From contig NZ_WOEY01000079.1 of the NCBI RefSeq assembly GCF_013177695.1, forward strand, positions 57,994 to 121,993: a DNA stretch of 64,000 nucleotides. Direction: 5' to 3'. Below the pieces are notes generated by a model. The model searched no databases and was not told the origin of the DNA. It saw only the letters and a program-made list of their open reading frames with translations. Position 1 is the first letter of the stretch. Every line of letters starts with the position of its first letter. The stretch is from Paraburkholderia solitsugae. GTDB lineage: Bacteria; Pseudomonadota; Gammaproteobacteria; Burkholderiales; Burkholderiaceae. Positions 26,471-35,837 of the stretch are shown here, in pieces. Both the position numbers and the translations under genes were made by a program.

Positions 26471-27531
26471 TGGGCTATCCATTTAGCTCCACTTGCGCCA
26501 TGATCGAGTGGTGAGCGAACTCAAGCATACCCCGACTGCCGGTGAAGATTTCCCTCGAACATGGAGCCAGTTTCTGGACTGGTTTGCAACCGAGGATGAC
26601 TGTCTTCGCTATCTCGAACGGTTGCGCTGGCGTGACGGGTTTGTGTGCCCGTCCTGTGCAAGCACGGACGCCCCCTATCGTGCCAGCCGCGCCCGGCTAA
26701 TGTGCCAATCCTGCCGTCATCAGGGCACGGTCACGGCGGGCACAATCTTCGAGAAGACGCGCACACCCTTAAAGGTCTGGCTGGCGGCGGCCTGGTATAT
26801 AACCAGCCAGAAACATGGCGTCAGCGCTTTGGGATTGCAGCGGGTATTGGGGCTGGGCAGTTATCAAACGGCATGGACCATGCTGCACCGCTTTCGTCGG
26901 GCGATGGTCAGGCCGGGGCGCGAGCGGCTGGCCGGCATGGTTGAGGTTGATGAGGTCTATCTGGCCATTCACGACCGGCGAGTCGCCCAGTCAAGTGCCG
27001 GGCGCAAGAGCCACACGACCAAGGCTCTCATTGCGGTGGCCGTGGAAATCCTGGAACCCAAAGGTTTCGGACGTATCCGTTTGCAACCCATTGCCGACGA
27101 TACCTCCGCATGCGTTTTGCCCTTCGTGCGGGAGGTTGTGGAACCCGGCTCGTTACTTCACACCGATGGCTCCTCCATCTATCATGGCCTGACCGAAGAG
27201 GGTTATCAGCATAAGCGGATCGTCATGAGTGGCGCTGACAGCCCCGCACATATCTCGATGCCGGGCGTGCACCGCGTGTCGGCACTGCTTAAGCGCTGGC
27301 TGCTTGGCACCCACCACGGTGCCGTGAAGCCACTCCAACTCGACCATTATCTCGACGAGTTTGTGTTTCGCTTCAACCGCCGGACCTCGCGTTCCCGCGG
27401 CCAGCTCTTTTACCGCCTGCTTGAGCAGGCCGTAGTGGCCGAACCCGTCACGTATCGCCAGATCGCGCAACGTCCGCCAAAGGTCAAAGCTTCACCATAA
27501 TGTGAAATTGTGGAGCTAAATGGATAGCCCT
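26471..27531 (+). mobile_element. Complete IS1595-family insertion sequence
   Basis: About 1.06 kb, bounded by perfect 21-bp inverted repeats at 26472-26492 and 27510-27530 (outer part GGGCTATCCATTTAGC). The 10-bp sequence TATAAACATA is present on both sides (26461-26470 and 27532-27541), which I read as the target duplication; one base lies between each copy and the inverted repeat, and 8 bp is the more usual size for the family, so the exact border is uncertain. One transposase gene is inside. Sharp ends suggest recent insertion. Confidence 0.93.
26493..27500 (+). CDS. IS1595-family transposase (ISXO2-like DDE)
   Basis: Up to 335 aa from a TTG at 26493; GTG codons at 26508 and 26511 are alternative starts. 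N-terminal zinc ribbon (CPSC ... CQSC, residues ~50-75) followed by the ISXO2-like catalytic domain: D in VEVDEVYLA, D in LHTDGSSIYHG and E in HYLDEFVFRFNRR. Catalytic residues appear intact and the frame is uninterrupted, so the element may still be mobile. Confidence 0.93.
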   Translation: MRHDRVVSELKHTPTAGEDFPRTWSQFLDWFATEDDCLRYLERLRWRDGFVCPSCASTDAPYRASRARLMCQSCRHQGTVTAGTIFEKTRTPLKVWLAAAWYITSQKHGVSALGLQRVLGLGSYQTAWTMLHRFRRAMVRPGRERLAGMVEVDEVYLAIHDRRVAQSSAGRKSHTTKALIAVAVEILEPKGFGRIRLQPIADDTSACVLPFVREVVEPGSLLHTDGSSIYHGLTEEGYQHKRIVMSGADSPAHISMPGVHRVSALLKRWLLGTHHGAVKPLQLDHYLDEFVFRFNRRTSRSRGQLFYRLLEQAVVAEPVTYRQIAQRPPKVKASP

Positions 27532-27544
27532 TATAAACATACAG
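27532..27544 (+). promoter_or_regulatory. Right part of the split LexA box
   Basis: TATAAACATACAG follows the IS. The sequence 12 bp before its ACAG is now CCTT (IS end) rather than CTGT, so a proper LexA site no longer exists here. Confidence 0.72.
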
Positions 27545-27585
27545 GTTTCGTGAAGACCCCCGTGGCGACAAGTGCTCCGTCAGAC

Positions 27586-29424
27586 ATGCGCTCTGATGCT
27601 CCTTATTACCTGTTGAACTTCGAGCGTGCGCTGGCGTGGCTCGCCGAGCGTTACGACGATCTGCTGGACGCGCACGAGCATGGCTTCCTGCGCGATTTCG
27701 CCGCTTTGCCGCAGCCCTCGCGCGCGTTGCTGGTTCGCATGCTGATGCGCAAGGGCACGCTGTTCCGCTCCAGCCGTCTTTCTTATGACGAGATCGGTTG
27801 CCCTTTGCAAGCCGTTGCGCCCCTGGCTGCGCTCGGTTGGGTCGACACTGAACCGGGCCTGACGCTTGACGATCTGTTCGCGCTCACCACGCGTCCCGAG
27901 TTGCTGCTGATCTTTGCGGACGCCATCGCGTTGATTCCCGGCGCGAAGAGCTTGCGCAAACCCGATCTGCTGGAAACGCTGCGGCCGTTTTACGAAGGTG
28001 GCGGCGAAGGCGAGGGCGGGGAACGAGGCGCCACGGCGTATCCGTTGTCCACATGGCACAGCCAACCCACCGACCGCGTCTTCCACGTCGCCATCGCGCC
28101 GCTTTGCGAGCGTCTGCGCCTGATGTTCTTCGGCAATCTGCAGCAGGACTGGTCGGAGTTCGTGCTGGCCGATCTCGGTGTGTTCCAGTACGAGAAGGTT
28201 GCCTTCGCGCCGTCGTCGCGCGCATTCCAGCAGCGCGGGGACGTCGATGTCTACCTTGCGTTGCATGAATGCCGCGAAGCGCTCGAATGGCTGCCCACGG
28301 GGGACGCCGAAGCCGAGGCGATCGACGAGCTCGTCGCCGTGATCGCCGCGATCGACACCTCGAACCCCTGGCTCGAAACGCGTCGCGCGAAACTGCTGTT
28401 TCGTATCGGGCAGCATTGCGAGCGTCAACAGAACTGGCCCGCTGCACTTGCCGTCTATGCGCGTTGCGCGTGGCCCGGCGCACGCCATCGGCGCTTGCGT
28501 GTGCTGGAACGCAGCGAACAATTCGACGATGCCTTCGCCCTTGCTACGCAAGCCGCTGCCAAGCCCGAAAGCGAAGAGGAAGCGCAACGCGTTGCTCGCA
28601 TGTTGCCTCGTTTGCAGCGCAAGCGCGGCGAGCGGGTGGCGCGTGTGGCTGCCGCACGGCCGGTCGAGCGCAGCACACTGGTGCTGCCGAGGCCTGACGC
28701 GTCGCAACCGGTCGAGTACGTCGCACGCGATCATTTGACTTGCGACTCAGCGCCCGTTCATTACGTCGAAAACGCGCTGATCAACTCGCTGTTCGGTTTG
28801 CTGTGCTGGGAGCCGGTGTTCGCGGCGCTGCCCGGCGCGTTTTTCCATCCGTTCCAGCGCGGGCCGGCCGATCTGCATGCGCCGGATTTCCACGCGCGCC
28901 GCGCCGAACAATTCGCCGCGTGTCTCGCGCAACTCGACAGCGGTGCCTATCGCGAGACGATTCTGCGGCATCTGCAAAGCAAGGCAGGTCTGCAATCGCC
29001 ATTCGTATTCTGGGGCTTGCTGACGCCGGAACTGGTCGCATTGGCGCTCGATTGCCTGCCTGCCGCGCATCTGAAATTGTGGTTTGAGCGTTTGCTGCGC
29101 GACATCCGCGGCAACCGTTCAGGCCTGCCTGACCTGATCCGTTTCTGGCCGGCCGAGCGCCGTTATGAGTTGATCGAGGTAAAGGGGCCCGGCGACCGCT
29201 TGCAGGACAACCAGATCCGCTGGCTCGCCTACTGCGCTCAGCACGGCATGCCGGTGCGCGTACTCGACGTGCGATGGGCCGATGAAGACAGGGTCGTGTC
29301 CGAAGTCGTGATGGCGGTGACGACAGCAGTCACGACAGATGTCACGGCAGCGACTCCGAAAGAAGCCACCGCAGAGGTCACCCCAGCGACCACAAAAGAA
29401 TCCACCGCTGAGGCTCGCACGTGA
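27586..29424 (+). CDS. fan1: FAN1-type structure-specific nuclease (VRR-NUC)
   Basis: I favour the ATG at 27586 (MRSDAPYYLLNFERAL), a family-like N terminus; the longer frame starts at an ATG inside the IS terminal repeat (27520) and cannot be original. The 612-aa protein has a helical SAP/TPR-like body and a C-terminal VRR-NUC domain with PD-(D/E)xK residues D516 (GLPDLI), E531 and K533 (IEVKGPGD). FAN1 nucleases cut branched and interstrand-crosslinked DNA. The stop overlaps the helicase start by 4 bp. Weak ribosome site. Its ancestral SOS promoter is interrupted by the IS. Confidence 0.88.
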   Translation: MRSDAPYYLLNFERALAWLAERYDDLLDAHEHGFLRDFAALPQPSRALLVRMLMRKGTLFRSSRLSYDEIGCPLQAVAPLAALGWVDTEPGLTLDDLFALTTRPELLLIFADAIALIPGAKSLRKPDLLETLRPFYEGGGEGEGGERGATAYPLSTWHSQPTDRVFHVAIAPLCERLRLMFFGNLQQDWSEFVLADLGVFQYEKVAFAPSSRAFQQRGDVDVYLALHECREALEWLPTGDAEAEAIDELVAVIAAIDTSNPWLETRRAKLLFRIGQHCERQQNWPAALAVYARCAWPGARHRRLRVLERSEQFDDAFALATQAAAKPESEEEAQRVARMLPRLQRKRGERVARVAAARPVERSTLVLPRPDASQPVEYVARDHLTCDSAPVHYVENALINSLFGLLCWEPVFAALPGAFFHPFQRGPADLHAPDFHARRAEQFAACLAQLDSGAYRETILRHLQSKAGLQSPFVFWGLLTPELVALALDCLPAAHLKLWFERLLRDIRGNRSGLPDLIRFWPAERRYELIEVKGPGDRLQDNQIRWLAYCAQHGMPVRVLDVRWADEDRVVSEVVMAVTTAVTTDVTAATPKEATAEVTPATTKESTAEART

Positions 29425-31697
29425 CCTACATCGTCGCCGTACGTGCGATGTGCGAATTCACCGCACGGCGCGGCGATCTGGATCTGCGCTTCACGCCCGC
29501 GCCGACTTCGCTGGAAGGCATGGCTGGCCACGTGACGGTCGCCGGCCGTCGCGCGGGTGGCTATGAAACCGAGATCACGCTGACCGGCACGCATCGCGGT
29601 TTGACCGTGCGTGGCCGCGCCGACGGTTACGACCCCTTGTCGAACCGGCTGGAAGAGGTCAAGACTCATCGTGGCGCGCTCGAACGGATGCCCGCCAATC
29701 ACCGCACGCTGCATTGGGCGCAGGCGCTGGTGTATGGCCATCTGCTATGCCGCGCCCGCGGGCTCGCCGAATTGACGGTCACGCTGGTGTACTTCGATAT
29801 TGGCAGTCAGAAGGAAACCTTGCTGACTGAAACGCACACCGCGCGTGAGCTGGAGATTTTCTTCGTCGAGCAATGCGAACGCTTTCTCGATTGGGCCGTG
29901 CAGGAAGAGGCACATCGCGCCGCGCGCAATGCCGCGCTCAGTGCTTTGCAGTTTCCGCATGGCCAGTTCCGCAGCGGGCAGCGCGAGCTGGCGGTGTCGG
30001 TGTATCGCGCGGCGCGTGACGGCAAGCCGTTGATGGCGCAGGCGCCTACCGGCATCGGCAAGACACTGGCGACGATTTTTCCGCTGCTCAAAGCGTGTGC
30101 CTCGGATCAGATCGACCGCGTGTTCTTCCTCACTGCCAAGACGCCGGGCCGCGCGCTTGCGCTCGATGCGATCGAAACGCTCCATCAAAGCGCCGAACTG
30201 TCTTCTGCGCGCTTGCCGCTGCGAACCCTGGAACTGGTCGCGCGCGACAAGGCCTGCGAGCATCCCGACAAGGCCTGCAACGGCGAGTCCTGTCCGCTCG
30301 CGCGCGGCTTCTACGACCGGCTCGACGCGGCCCGCAGCGCGGCGTTGGCAGGGCCGAGGCTCGACCGCGCGTCGGTACGTGAAGCGGCCCGCGAGCACGA
30401 GGTCTGCCCGTACTATCTCGCGCAGGAACTGGCGCGCTGGTCCGATGTGGTAGTCGGCGATTACAACTACTACTACGACAGCAGCGCGATGCTGTACGCG
30501 CTCACGCAGATCAATCAGTGGCGCGTCGGCGTGCTGGTTGACGAGGCGCACAACCTGCTCGACCGGGCACGGCGCATGTACAGCGCGTCGCTCGATCAGG
30601 CGGCGTTCCGGCTCGCACGCAAAACCGCGCCTGCGTCGTTGAAGAAGCCGCTTGAACGGCTTCAGCGCGAATGGAGCGCCGGCAAGCGCGCACAGACCGA
30701 CACCTATCAGGTCTACGCCGACGTACCTGGCAAACTGCTTTTGGCCGCGCAGAACCTGATCGGCGCGGTGACGGACCAACTCGCCGAAGCACCGCTTTCA
30801 ATCGACGAAGCGTCGCTGCGGTTTTTCTTCGACGCCATGCATTTCGTCGCGTTGGCGGAGCAATTCGGCGAGCATTCGATTTTCGACATCACGCTCACTG
30901 CGGATCGCTACGCGCCGCGCGACAAAACCAGCGCCACCTTGTGCGTGCGCAACGTGATTCCGGCACCGTTCCTCGCGGGGCGCTACGCTGCGGCGCGCAC
31001 CACGGTGATGTTTTCCGGCACGCTCAATCCGCATCATTTCTATCGCGACACGCTGGGTCTGCCGGAGCAGACGAGTTGGCTCGACGTCGAAGGGCCGTTC
31101 CGCGCCGAGCAATTGCAGGTGCGCGTGGCCGGTAATGTATCGACGCGCTGGCGTGACCGCGAGCGTTCGCTCGTGCCCATTGTCGATCTGATTGCAAAGC
31201 AGTACGCGGCGCTGCCGGGCAACTATCTCGGGTTCCTGAGCAGCTTCGAGTATCTGCAGCGAGTGGTGGCATTGATGCGCGAGCGTCATCCGGAACTGCC
31301 GGTATGGGCGCAGGAACCGGGCATGGACGAGGCCGCGCGCGACGCGTTCCTCGCGCGCTTTCGCACCACGAACCAGGGTGTCGGCTTCGCGGTGTTAGGC
31401 GGCGCGTTCTCCGAGGGCGTCGATCTGGTCGGTCAGCAGTTGATCGGCGCTTTCATTGCGACGCTGGGTCTGCCGCAGATGAACGACGTCAACGAACAGA
31501 TGCGCCGCACGATGGACGCGAAGTTCGGCAACGGCTACGACTACATGTATCTGTATCCGGGCTTGCAGAAGGTCGTGCAGGCCGCCGGCCGCGTCATTCG
31601 CACGGAGCACGACCTGGGGGTGGTGCATCTGATCGACGACCGCTACCGGCGGCCGGAAGTGCAGCGGTTGTTGCCGCGCTGGTGGCAGGTGCAATAA
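29421..31697 (+). CDS. XPD/DinG-like Fe-S helicase with N-terminal PD-(D/E)xK nuclease
   Basis: A 758-aa protein starting at a GTG coupled to the fan1 stop. Residues ~60-110 show nuclease-type residues D68 (GRADGYD), E79-x-K81 (LEEVKT) and Q101 (WAQALVYGHLL), like RecB/Cas4 nucleases but without their cysteines. The helicase core has Walker A APTGIGKT (208-215), DEAH (374-377) and four cysteines (C279, C286, C291, C329) placed as in the XPD/DinG iron-sulfur domain. It is likely a 5'-3' helicase-nuclease working with FAN1 in damage repair; the pair resembles an SOS-controlled pair known in pseudomonads. Confidence 0.88.
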   Translation: MTYIVAVRAMCEFTARRGDLDLRFTPAPTSLEGMAGHVTVAGRRAGGYETEITLTGTHRGLTVRGRADGYDPLSNRLEEVKTHRGALERMPANHRTLHWAQALVYGHLLCRARGLAELTVTLVYFDIGSQKETLLTETHTARELEIFFVEQCERFLDWAVQEEAHRAARNAALSALQFPHGQFRSGQRELAVSVYRAARDGKPLMAQAPTGIGKTLATIFPLLKACASDQIDRVFFLTAKTPGRALALDAIETLHQSAELSSARLPLRTLELVARDKACEHPDKACNGESCPLARGFYDRLDAARSAALAGPRLDRASVREAAREHEVCPYYLAQELARWSDVVVGDYNYYYDSSAMLYALTQINQWRVGVLVDEAHNLLDRARRMYSASLDQAAFRLARKTAPASLKKPLERLQREWSAGKRAQTDTYQVYADVPGKLLLAAQNLIGAVTDQLAEAPLSIDEASLRFFFDAMHFVALAEQFGEHSIFDITLTADRYAPRDKTSATLCVRNVIPAPFLAGRYAAARTTVMFSGTLNPHHFYRDTLGLPEQTSWLDVEGPFRAEQLQVRVAGNVSTRWRDRERSLVPIVDLIAKQYAALPGNYLGFLSSFEYLQRVVALMRERHPELPVWAQEPGMDEAARDAFLARFRTTNQGVGFAVLGGAFSEGVDLVGQQLIGAFIATLGLPQMNDVNEQMRRTMDAKFGNGYDYMYLYPGLQKVVQAAGRVIRTEHDLGVVHLIDDRYRRPEVQRLLPRWWQVQ

Positions 31698-31729
31698 GCG
31701 GCTTACCGACGGCTCGCAAGCCGTTCTCT

Positions 31730-31744
31730 TTACCTGTCAGGTAA
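31730..31744. promoter_or_regulatory. Perfect palindrome, possible TetR-type operator
   Basis: TTACCTGTCAGGTAA is a 7-1-7 perfect inverted repeat located 74 bp before the alpha/beta hydrolase ATG. Shape and content fit TetR-family operators; no TetR gene is in the window. Confidence 0.45.
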
Positions 31745-31817
31745 TCGACCTGCCTACCGCCGCCAGGCAAAGTGGCGTCACGGCACAACGATCCCAACCC
31801 AAGGTAAAGAGGCTTCC

Positions 31818-32669
31818 ATGAACGCGACCGCACCGCATCTCACCGACGATCCCAACATCATCCGCACCGCCGACCACACGCGCCTTTTCTACCGCGACTG
31901 GGGACACGGCACGCCGCTCGTGTTCCTGTCCGGCTGGACGCTGAATTCCGACATGTGGGCCTATCAGATGGAACCGCTGTCACGCCTCGGCTGCCGCTGC
32001 ATCGCGTATGACCGCCGCGGCCATGGCCGTTCGAGCGACCCGGGGCGCGGCTACGACTTCGACACGCTCGCCGACGATCTCGATAGCGTGCTGAGCACAC
32101 TCGAACTAAGCAACGTGACGCTGGTCGCGCATTCGATCGCAAGCGGCGAAGCGGTGCGCTACCTGACGCGGCATGGTTCAGCGCGCGTGGCCCGAATTGC
32201 GTTCATCGCGCCCGCCGCCACGCCGTATTTGCTGAAAACGGAAGACAACCCGAACGGGATCGACGCCGCACTGTTCGAGCAAGGCCGCCTCGCGCTGAGC
32301 CGTTCCTTCCCCGACTGGATCGAGGCCAATGCAGCACCGTACTTCGGCACGGGCGTGTCGCGCGCGCCGCTCGACTGGACGATCCGCATGATGCTGCAAA
32401 CCTCACATCAGGCCATGCTCGAACTCGCCCATGTTCAGACCATCACCGATTTCCGTGCGGAGCTGGCCCGCGTCCGGGTGCCGTCGCTGGTCGTGCATGG
32501 CGACCGGGACGCCTCTGCGCCGCTCGAGCTGACCGGGCGGCCGACCGCGGCGCTGATAGCAGGCGCTTCACTGAACGTCTACGAAGGCGCCGGCCACGGC
32601 CTGTACTTCACGCATGCGGAGAAGTTGAACCAGGATTTGCTGGCGTTCCTGGGCCACCGGCCGGCTTAG
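31818..32669 (+). CDS. Alpha/beta hydrolase (arylesterase/non-heme haloperoxidase-like)
   Basis: A 283-aa alpha/beta-hydrolase fold: HG oxyanion region (FLSGW), YDRRGHGRSS, nucleophile S106 in VAHSIAS, acid in VHGDRDASAP and His in GAGHGLYFTH. The nucleophile elbow is HSIAS rather than G-x-S-x-G. The family includes esterases and perhydrolases; substrate unknown. Its last 62 bp overlap the 3' end of the convergent MscS gene. Confidence 0.9.
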   Translation: MNATAPHLTDDPNIIRTADHTRLFYRDWGHGTPLVFLSGWTLNSDMWAYQMEPLSRLGCRCIAYDRRGHGRSSDPGRGYDFDTLADDLDSVLSTLELSNVTLVAHSIASGEAVRYLTRHGSARVARIAFIAPAATPYLLKTEDNPNGIDAALFEQGRLALSRSFPDWIEANAAPYFGTGVSRAPLDWTIRMMLQTSHQAMLELAHVQTITDFRAELARVRVPSLVVHGDRDASAPLELTGRPTAALIAGASLNVYEGAGHGLYFTHAEKLNQDLLAFLGHRPA

Positions 32670-35163
32670 GGTCGACGGGCAGTTGATCTTCCACCGGCGC
32701 GTCGGCTTTCCCGGCCGCCGCCTTCAACGAAGCTTCAGCAGGCGCCGTTGAAGGCGGTTGGTCCTTCGCTGCGCCCTTGGGGCTGTCATCCGGCGCGCCG
32801 TTCGATTCCACTTTGACCGGTTCGCTTTGCGGGTCCCACGTCAGCAAATGCCGCTGCGGGTTCGCGATTTCGATGCCGCGCGCGCTGAACTGGTCGAGAA
32901 TGCGCCGGTTGAATTCACGCTGCACGCCCCAGCGCGCGGTGTCGCGGCATTGGATCTGGCCGGCCAGTGCCACCGCCGAGCCATCCACGCCATCCACGCC
33001 CCAGAAGCTGAAGTCGGACAGGATGCCGTCCTTGAACTTTTCGTCTTCGCGCAGCGCGGCGCCGATTTCCTTCAGCGTGGCGATCGCCAGATCGACATCC
33101 TCGCCGAACACGATATTCACTTTCACCGCCGCATTGCCGAGTCCGCGATTGGTGTTGTTCACCGTCGTGACCGAACTGAACGGCACGGTGTACAGCGAAC
33201 CGTCGCTGCCGCGCAACCGCACGGTGCGGATCGATAGATATTCAACCGTACCGGACACGCCCGCGAGGGTGACCCAGTCGCCGACCTGCATGGCGTTTTC
33301 CATCAGCAGGAACATGCCGGTGATGAAATCCTGCACCAGCTTTTGCGAGCCGAAACCGAGCGCCACGCCGAAAATACTCGCGCCCGCCAGCAGCGGCCCG
33401 ATGTTCACACCGAGTTCGCTCAGGCCGGTGAGCGCCACCACCAGCGCGATCACGCAAAAGAGCGCGCTGCGCAGCATCGGCAGCAGCGTACGCAAGCGTG
33501 CGGCACGCACGAGGTCGCCGCTGGTGGTCCAGCGGTCCAGCCGCCGTTCGATCGCCACGTTGGCGCTTTCCCACACCACCAGCGCGATCACCGCGGCCAC
33601 ACCGATCGTGACGATCGCCGAAGCCAGCCGATGGCCGATCGAACCGGTCTGGAACAGATCGCCCACGTCGACGCCCCATACCTGCAGCAGCGCGAGCGCG
33701 GTGACGATGCCGATGATCCAGGAGACGACCCGCCGCAGCAGCGGGTAATAGCGGTAAGCATGCTGCTGCACGAGCGTCTTTTCCGCGTCGCCCTCTACAT
33801 GGAATAGCCGCGCCATGGCGCCGAAGATCACGATCGCGATGACCCGCGCGCCCACCAGGATCGCCAGCGTAAAACCGCCGAGATGCAGCAGGGTGCGATA
33901 GCCGTTCTGCACGTCGAGCGCCCAGATGAACCACAGTGCCATCACCACGAACACCGCGAACCATGCCCACGCATCGGCGAGCGCATTGCCGAACATTTGC
34001 AGCGATTTGCTCGCGGCAAAGCGGTTGCGGATCAATTCGCCGACCGGCTTCGCGCATTTCAGAATCAGGATCGAGATCATGATGTGGCCGGCGAGCGCGA
34101 CGACCTTCATCAGCGCGAGATGCGCCGCTTCGTTCAACCCGAGCGACTGCGCGATCTCCGCGATTGCCGAACCGGCGCCGACCACGGCGACGATCCGCAC
34201 GATCCAGCGCTGCACGAAAACGGCCCACGCATCGCTCATGCGCAAGAGACGCAGGCGTGGCGCAGTCGGCTGCAGGAAGAAGCCGCTGACTATCACGATC
34301 AGGCGGCATAGCACGTAGATGTCGATCAGCGAATCGAGCGCGCGGTCTTGCGGCGTGCCGTCGTCGGTGACGATCGACATCAGTGCGCTCGCCGCACCGA
34401 TAAATACCGCCAACGGCAACAGGCGCAGCACCATTGTCAGCAGCGCGCGCGGCAGGCGTTGCAGGAGCGTCAAGTGATGTATGGCACGCTGCTTGACTTT
34501 GGCTTCGGGCACTTGGCCGGTTGCGGCAGGCGTGGGCGAGAACGTTCCGGGCGTCGCTGCCTGCGCCGTGCCGTCTTCATCGCCACGTTCGCGGCGCGCG
34601 GCGAGGGCCGTGTACGCGCGGCGCAACAGGCGGCGCGCGAACCATTCGAGCACGAGCGCGGGCAGCAGCGCCGCCAGCAGCGACCAGACGACCTGACCCA
34701 GCACGCTACGCGCTTGCGGGTTGGTCGATTGCCAATGCCACCAGGCACGCACCGACGCTACGTCGAGCAGCGCGGCGACCGAACTGCGCAATGACGTGCC
34801 GAGGTGCGCGGCCCAATGCGCGCCCTGACGCGCCAGTTGCGAGGCGAGGCCATTGGACTGGAACGTGGCGGGAACGAACGCGGCCGCGCCGCTGGCGGCG
34901 TGTGCCGGCGTGGCCGCAACCGCCGATGCAGGCGGCGCGCTGAGGGCGCCCGCTGCTGCGATCGCCTGGAGCGTGTCGCTGACTTGCGCGCGGCGAGTGG
35001 GGTCATTGAGGACGCTGAGGGCCTGGCGGGCTTGTTCGGGCGTCAGGGTGAGCGCGGCGCCGGATGCCGCGGATGCGGCGGCGGGTTGCGCCGCGGTGGC
35101 AAAGGCCGGCGACGCGCTCAGGAAGAGAAAAAGGAGAAACCAGGCGTGAAATATTTTGCGCAT
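32608..35163 (-). CDS. Large MscS-family mechanosensitive channel (YbiO-like)
   Basis: From ATG 35163 an 851-aa protein with a clear signal peptide (MRKIFHAWFLLFLFLSASPAFA), a ~150-aa periplasmic region, multiple transmembrane helices, then the MscS core: pore helix with LLAGASIFGVALGFGSQ, the beta domain (GVSGTVEYLSIRTVRLRGSDG, TVPFS) and cytoplasmic cage. Length and layout match the larger paralogues such as E. coli YbiO. It should gate on membrane tension during osmotic downshock. The last ~60 residues are Pro/Ala/Lys-rich and overlap the convergent hydrolase gene. Confidence 0.91.
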   Translation of the reverse strand: MRKIFHAWFLLFLFLSASPAFATAAQPAAASAASGAALTLTPEQARQALSVLNDPTRRAQVSDTLQAIAAAGALSAPPASAVAATPAHAASGAAAFVPATFQSNGLASQLARQGAHWAAHLGTSLRSSVAALLDVASVRAWWHWQSTNPQARSVLGQVVWSLLAALLPALVLEWFARRLLRRAYTALAARRERGDEDGTAQAATPGTFSPTPAATGQVPEAKVKQRAIHHLTLLQRLPRALLTMVLRLLPLAVFIGAASALMSIVTDDGTPQDRALDSLIDIYVLCRLIVIVSGFFLQPTAPRLRLLRMSDAWAVFVQRWIVRIVAVVGAGSAIAEIAQSLGLNEAAHLALMKVVALAGHIMISILILKCAKPVGELIRNRFAASKSLQMFGNALADAWAWFAVFVVMALWFIWALDVQNGYRTLLHLGGFTLAILVGARVIAIVIFGAMARLFHVEGDAEKTLVQQHAYRYYPLLRRVVSWIIGIVTALALLQVWGVDVGDLFQTGSIGHRLASAIVTIGVAAVIALVVWESANVAIERRLDRWTTSGDLVRAARLRTLLPMLRSALFCVIALVVALTGLSELGVNIGPLLAGASIFGVALGFGSQKLVQDFITGMFLLMENAMQVGDWVTLAGVSGTVEYLSIRTVRLRGSDGSLYTVPFSSVTTVNNTNRGLGNAAVKVNIVFGEDVDLAIATLKEIGAALREDEKFKDGILSDFSFWGVDGVDGSAVALAGQIQCRDTARWGVQREFNRRILDQFSARGIEIANPQRHLLTWDPQSEPVKVESNGAPDDSPKGAAKDQPPSTAPAEASLKAAAGKADAPVEDQLPVDPKPAGGPGTPANPGSTSPHA

Positions 35164-35371
35164 AGGGTGTAAGGCGGGGTACCAGGTGCGTACGGCGGTG
35201 CCGGAACCCGTGGATCGGTTCGGCGGCGTGACCCTGAACCGACACGGGTTTGATCGTACAAGTTCCATCCGCGGCGGCTTTCGGTGCTTTCGGCGGTCAT
35301 GCGAAAGTTCGGCCAGTCGGATCGAATTGTAACGTCAGGTAGCAGAAAGCTTGCCTGCCCGGCGACGCCGC

Positions 35372-35722
35372 CTATTCCGTTGCTTCCACCGAGCCCGTCG
35401 CCGCCACCCCGAGCGTGCCTTCGACCACCTCGGTGAAGGTGCGCTCCTCGCGCAGAATGAAGCGCTGCGTTTGCGCGAACCTGAAATTTTCCCGCGCCTC
35501 GGCGTCGGCTCGCAGCCGCGCCCGATAGGCTTCATACGCGGCGAGGCTGTCGAATGCGATCAATCCCCAGGCGATGTCGTTGGTCCCTTCATGGGGCAGA
35601 AAGTAGCCGATCAGATGACCGCCACAGCGGGGAATAATGCGGCCCCAGTTGCGCGCGTATTCGTTGAAGGCATCGCGTTGGAATGGGTCGATCTGGTAAC
35701 GGATGAAGCAGGTAATCGTCAT
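35372..35722 (-). CDS. NIPSNAP-family protein
   Basis: From ATG 35722 (GGGAG at 7 nt) a 116-aa ferredoxin-like alpha/beta barrel protein (MTITCFIRYQIDPFQRDAFNEYARNW; AYEAYRARLRADAEA). NIPSNAP proteins are small cytosolic dimers with ill-defined roles, often next to aromatic or redox genes. It lies 115 bp downstream of an MFS gene in the same direction and might be cotranscribed. Confidence 0.88.
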   Translation of the reverse strand: MTITCFIRYQIDPFQRDAFNEYARNWGRIIPRCGGHLIGYFLPHEGTNDIAWGLIAFDSLAAYEAYRARLRADAEARENFRFAQTQRFILREERTFTEVVEGTLGVAATGSVEATE

Positions 35723-35837
35723 GTGCAAGCTCCCGTTCGGGTAAGGGTGATGTTAAATACCTGAGCATCAGTATGGCGATCGGTTGGCCGCGACGTTTCA
35801 CTGCACTCTGAACTGTCGATGGGATGGCACGACCACG

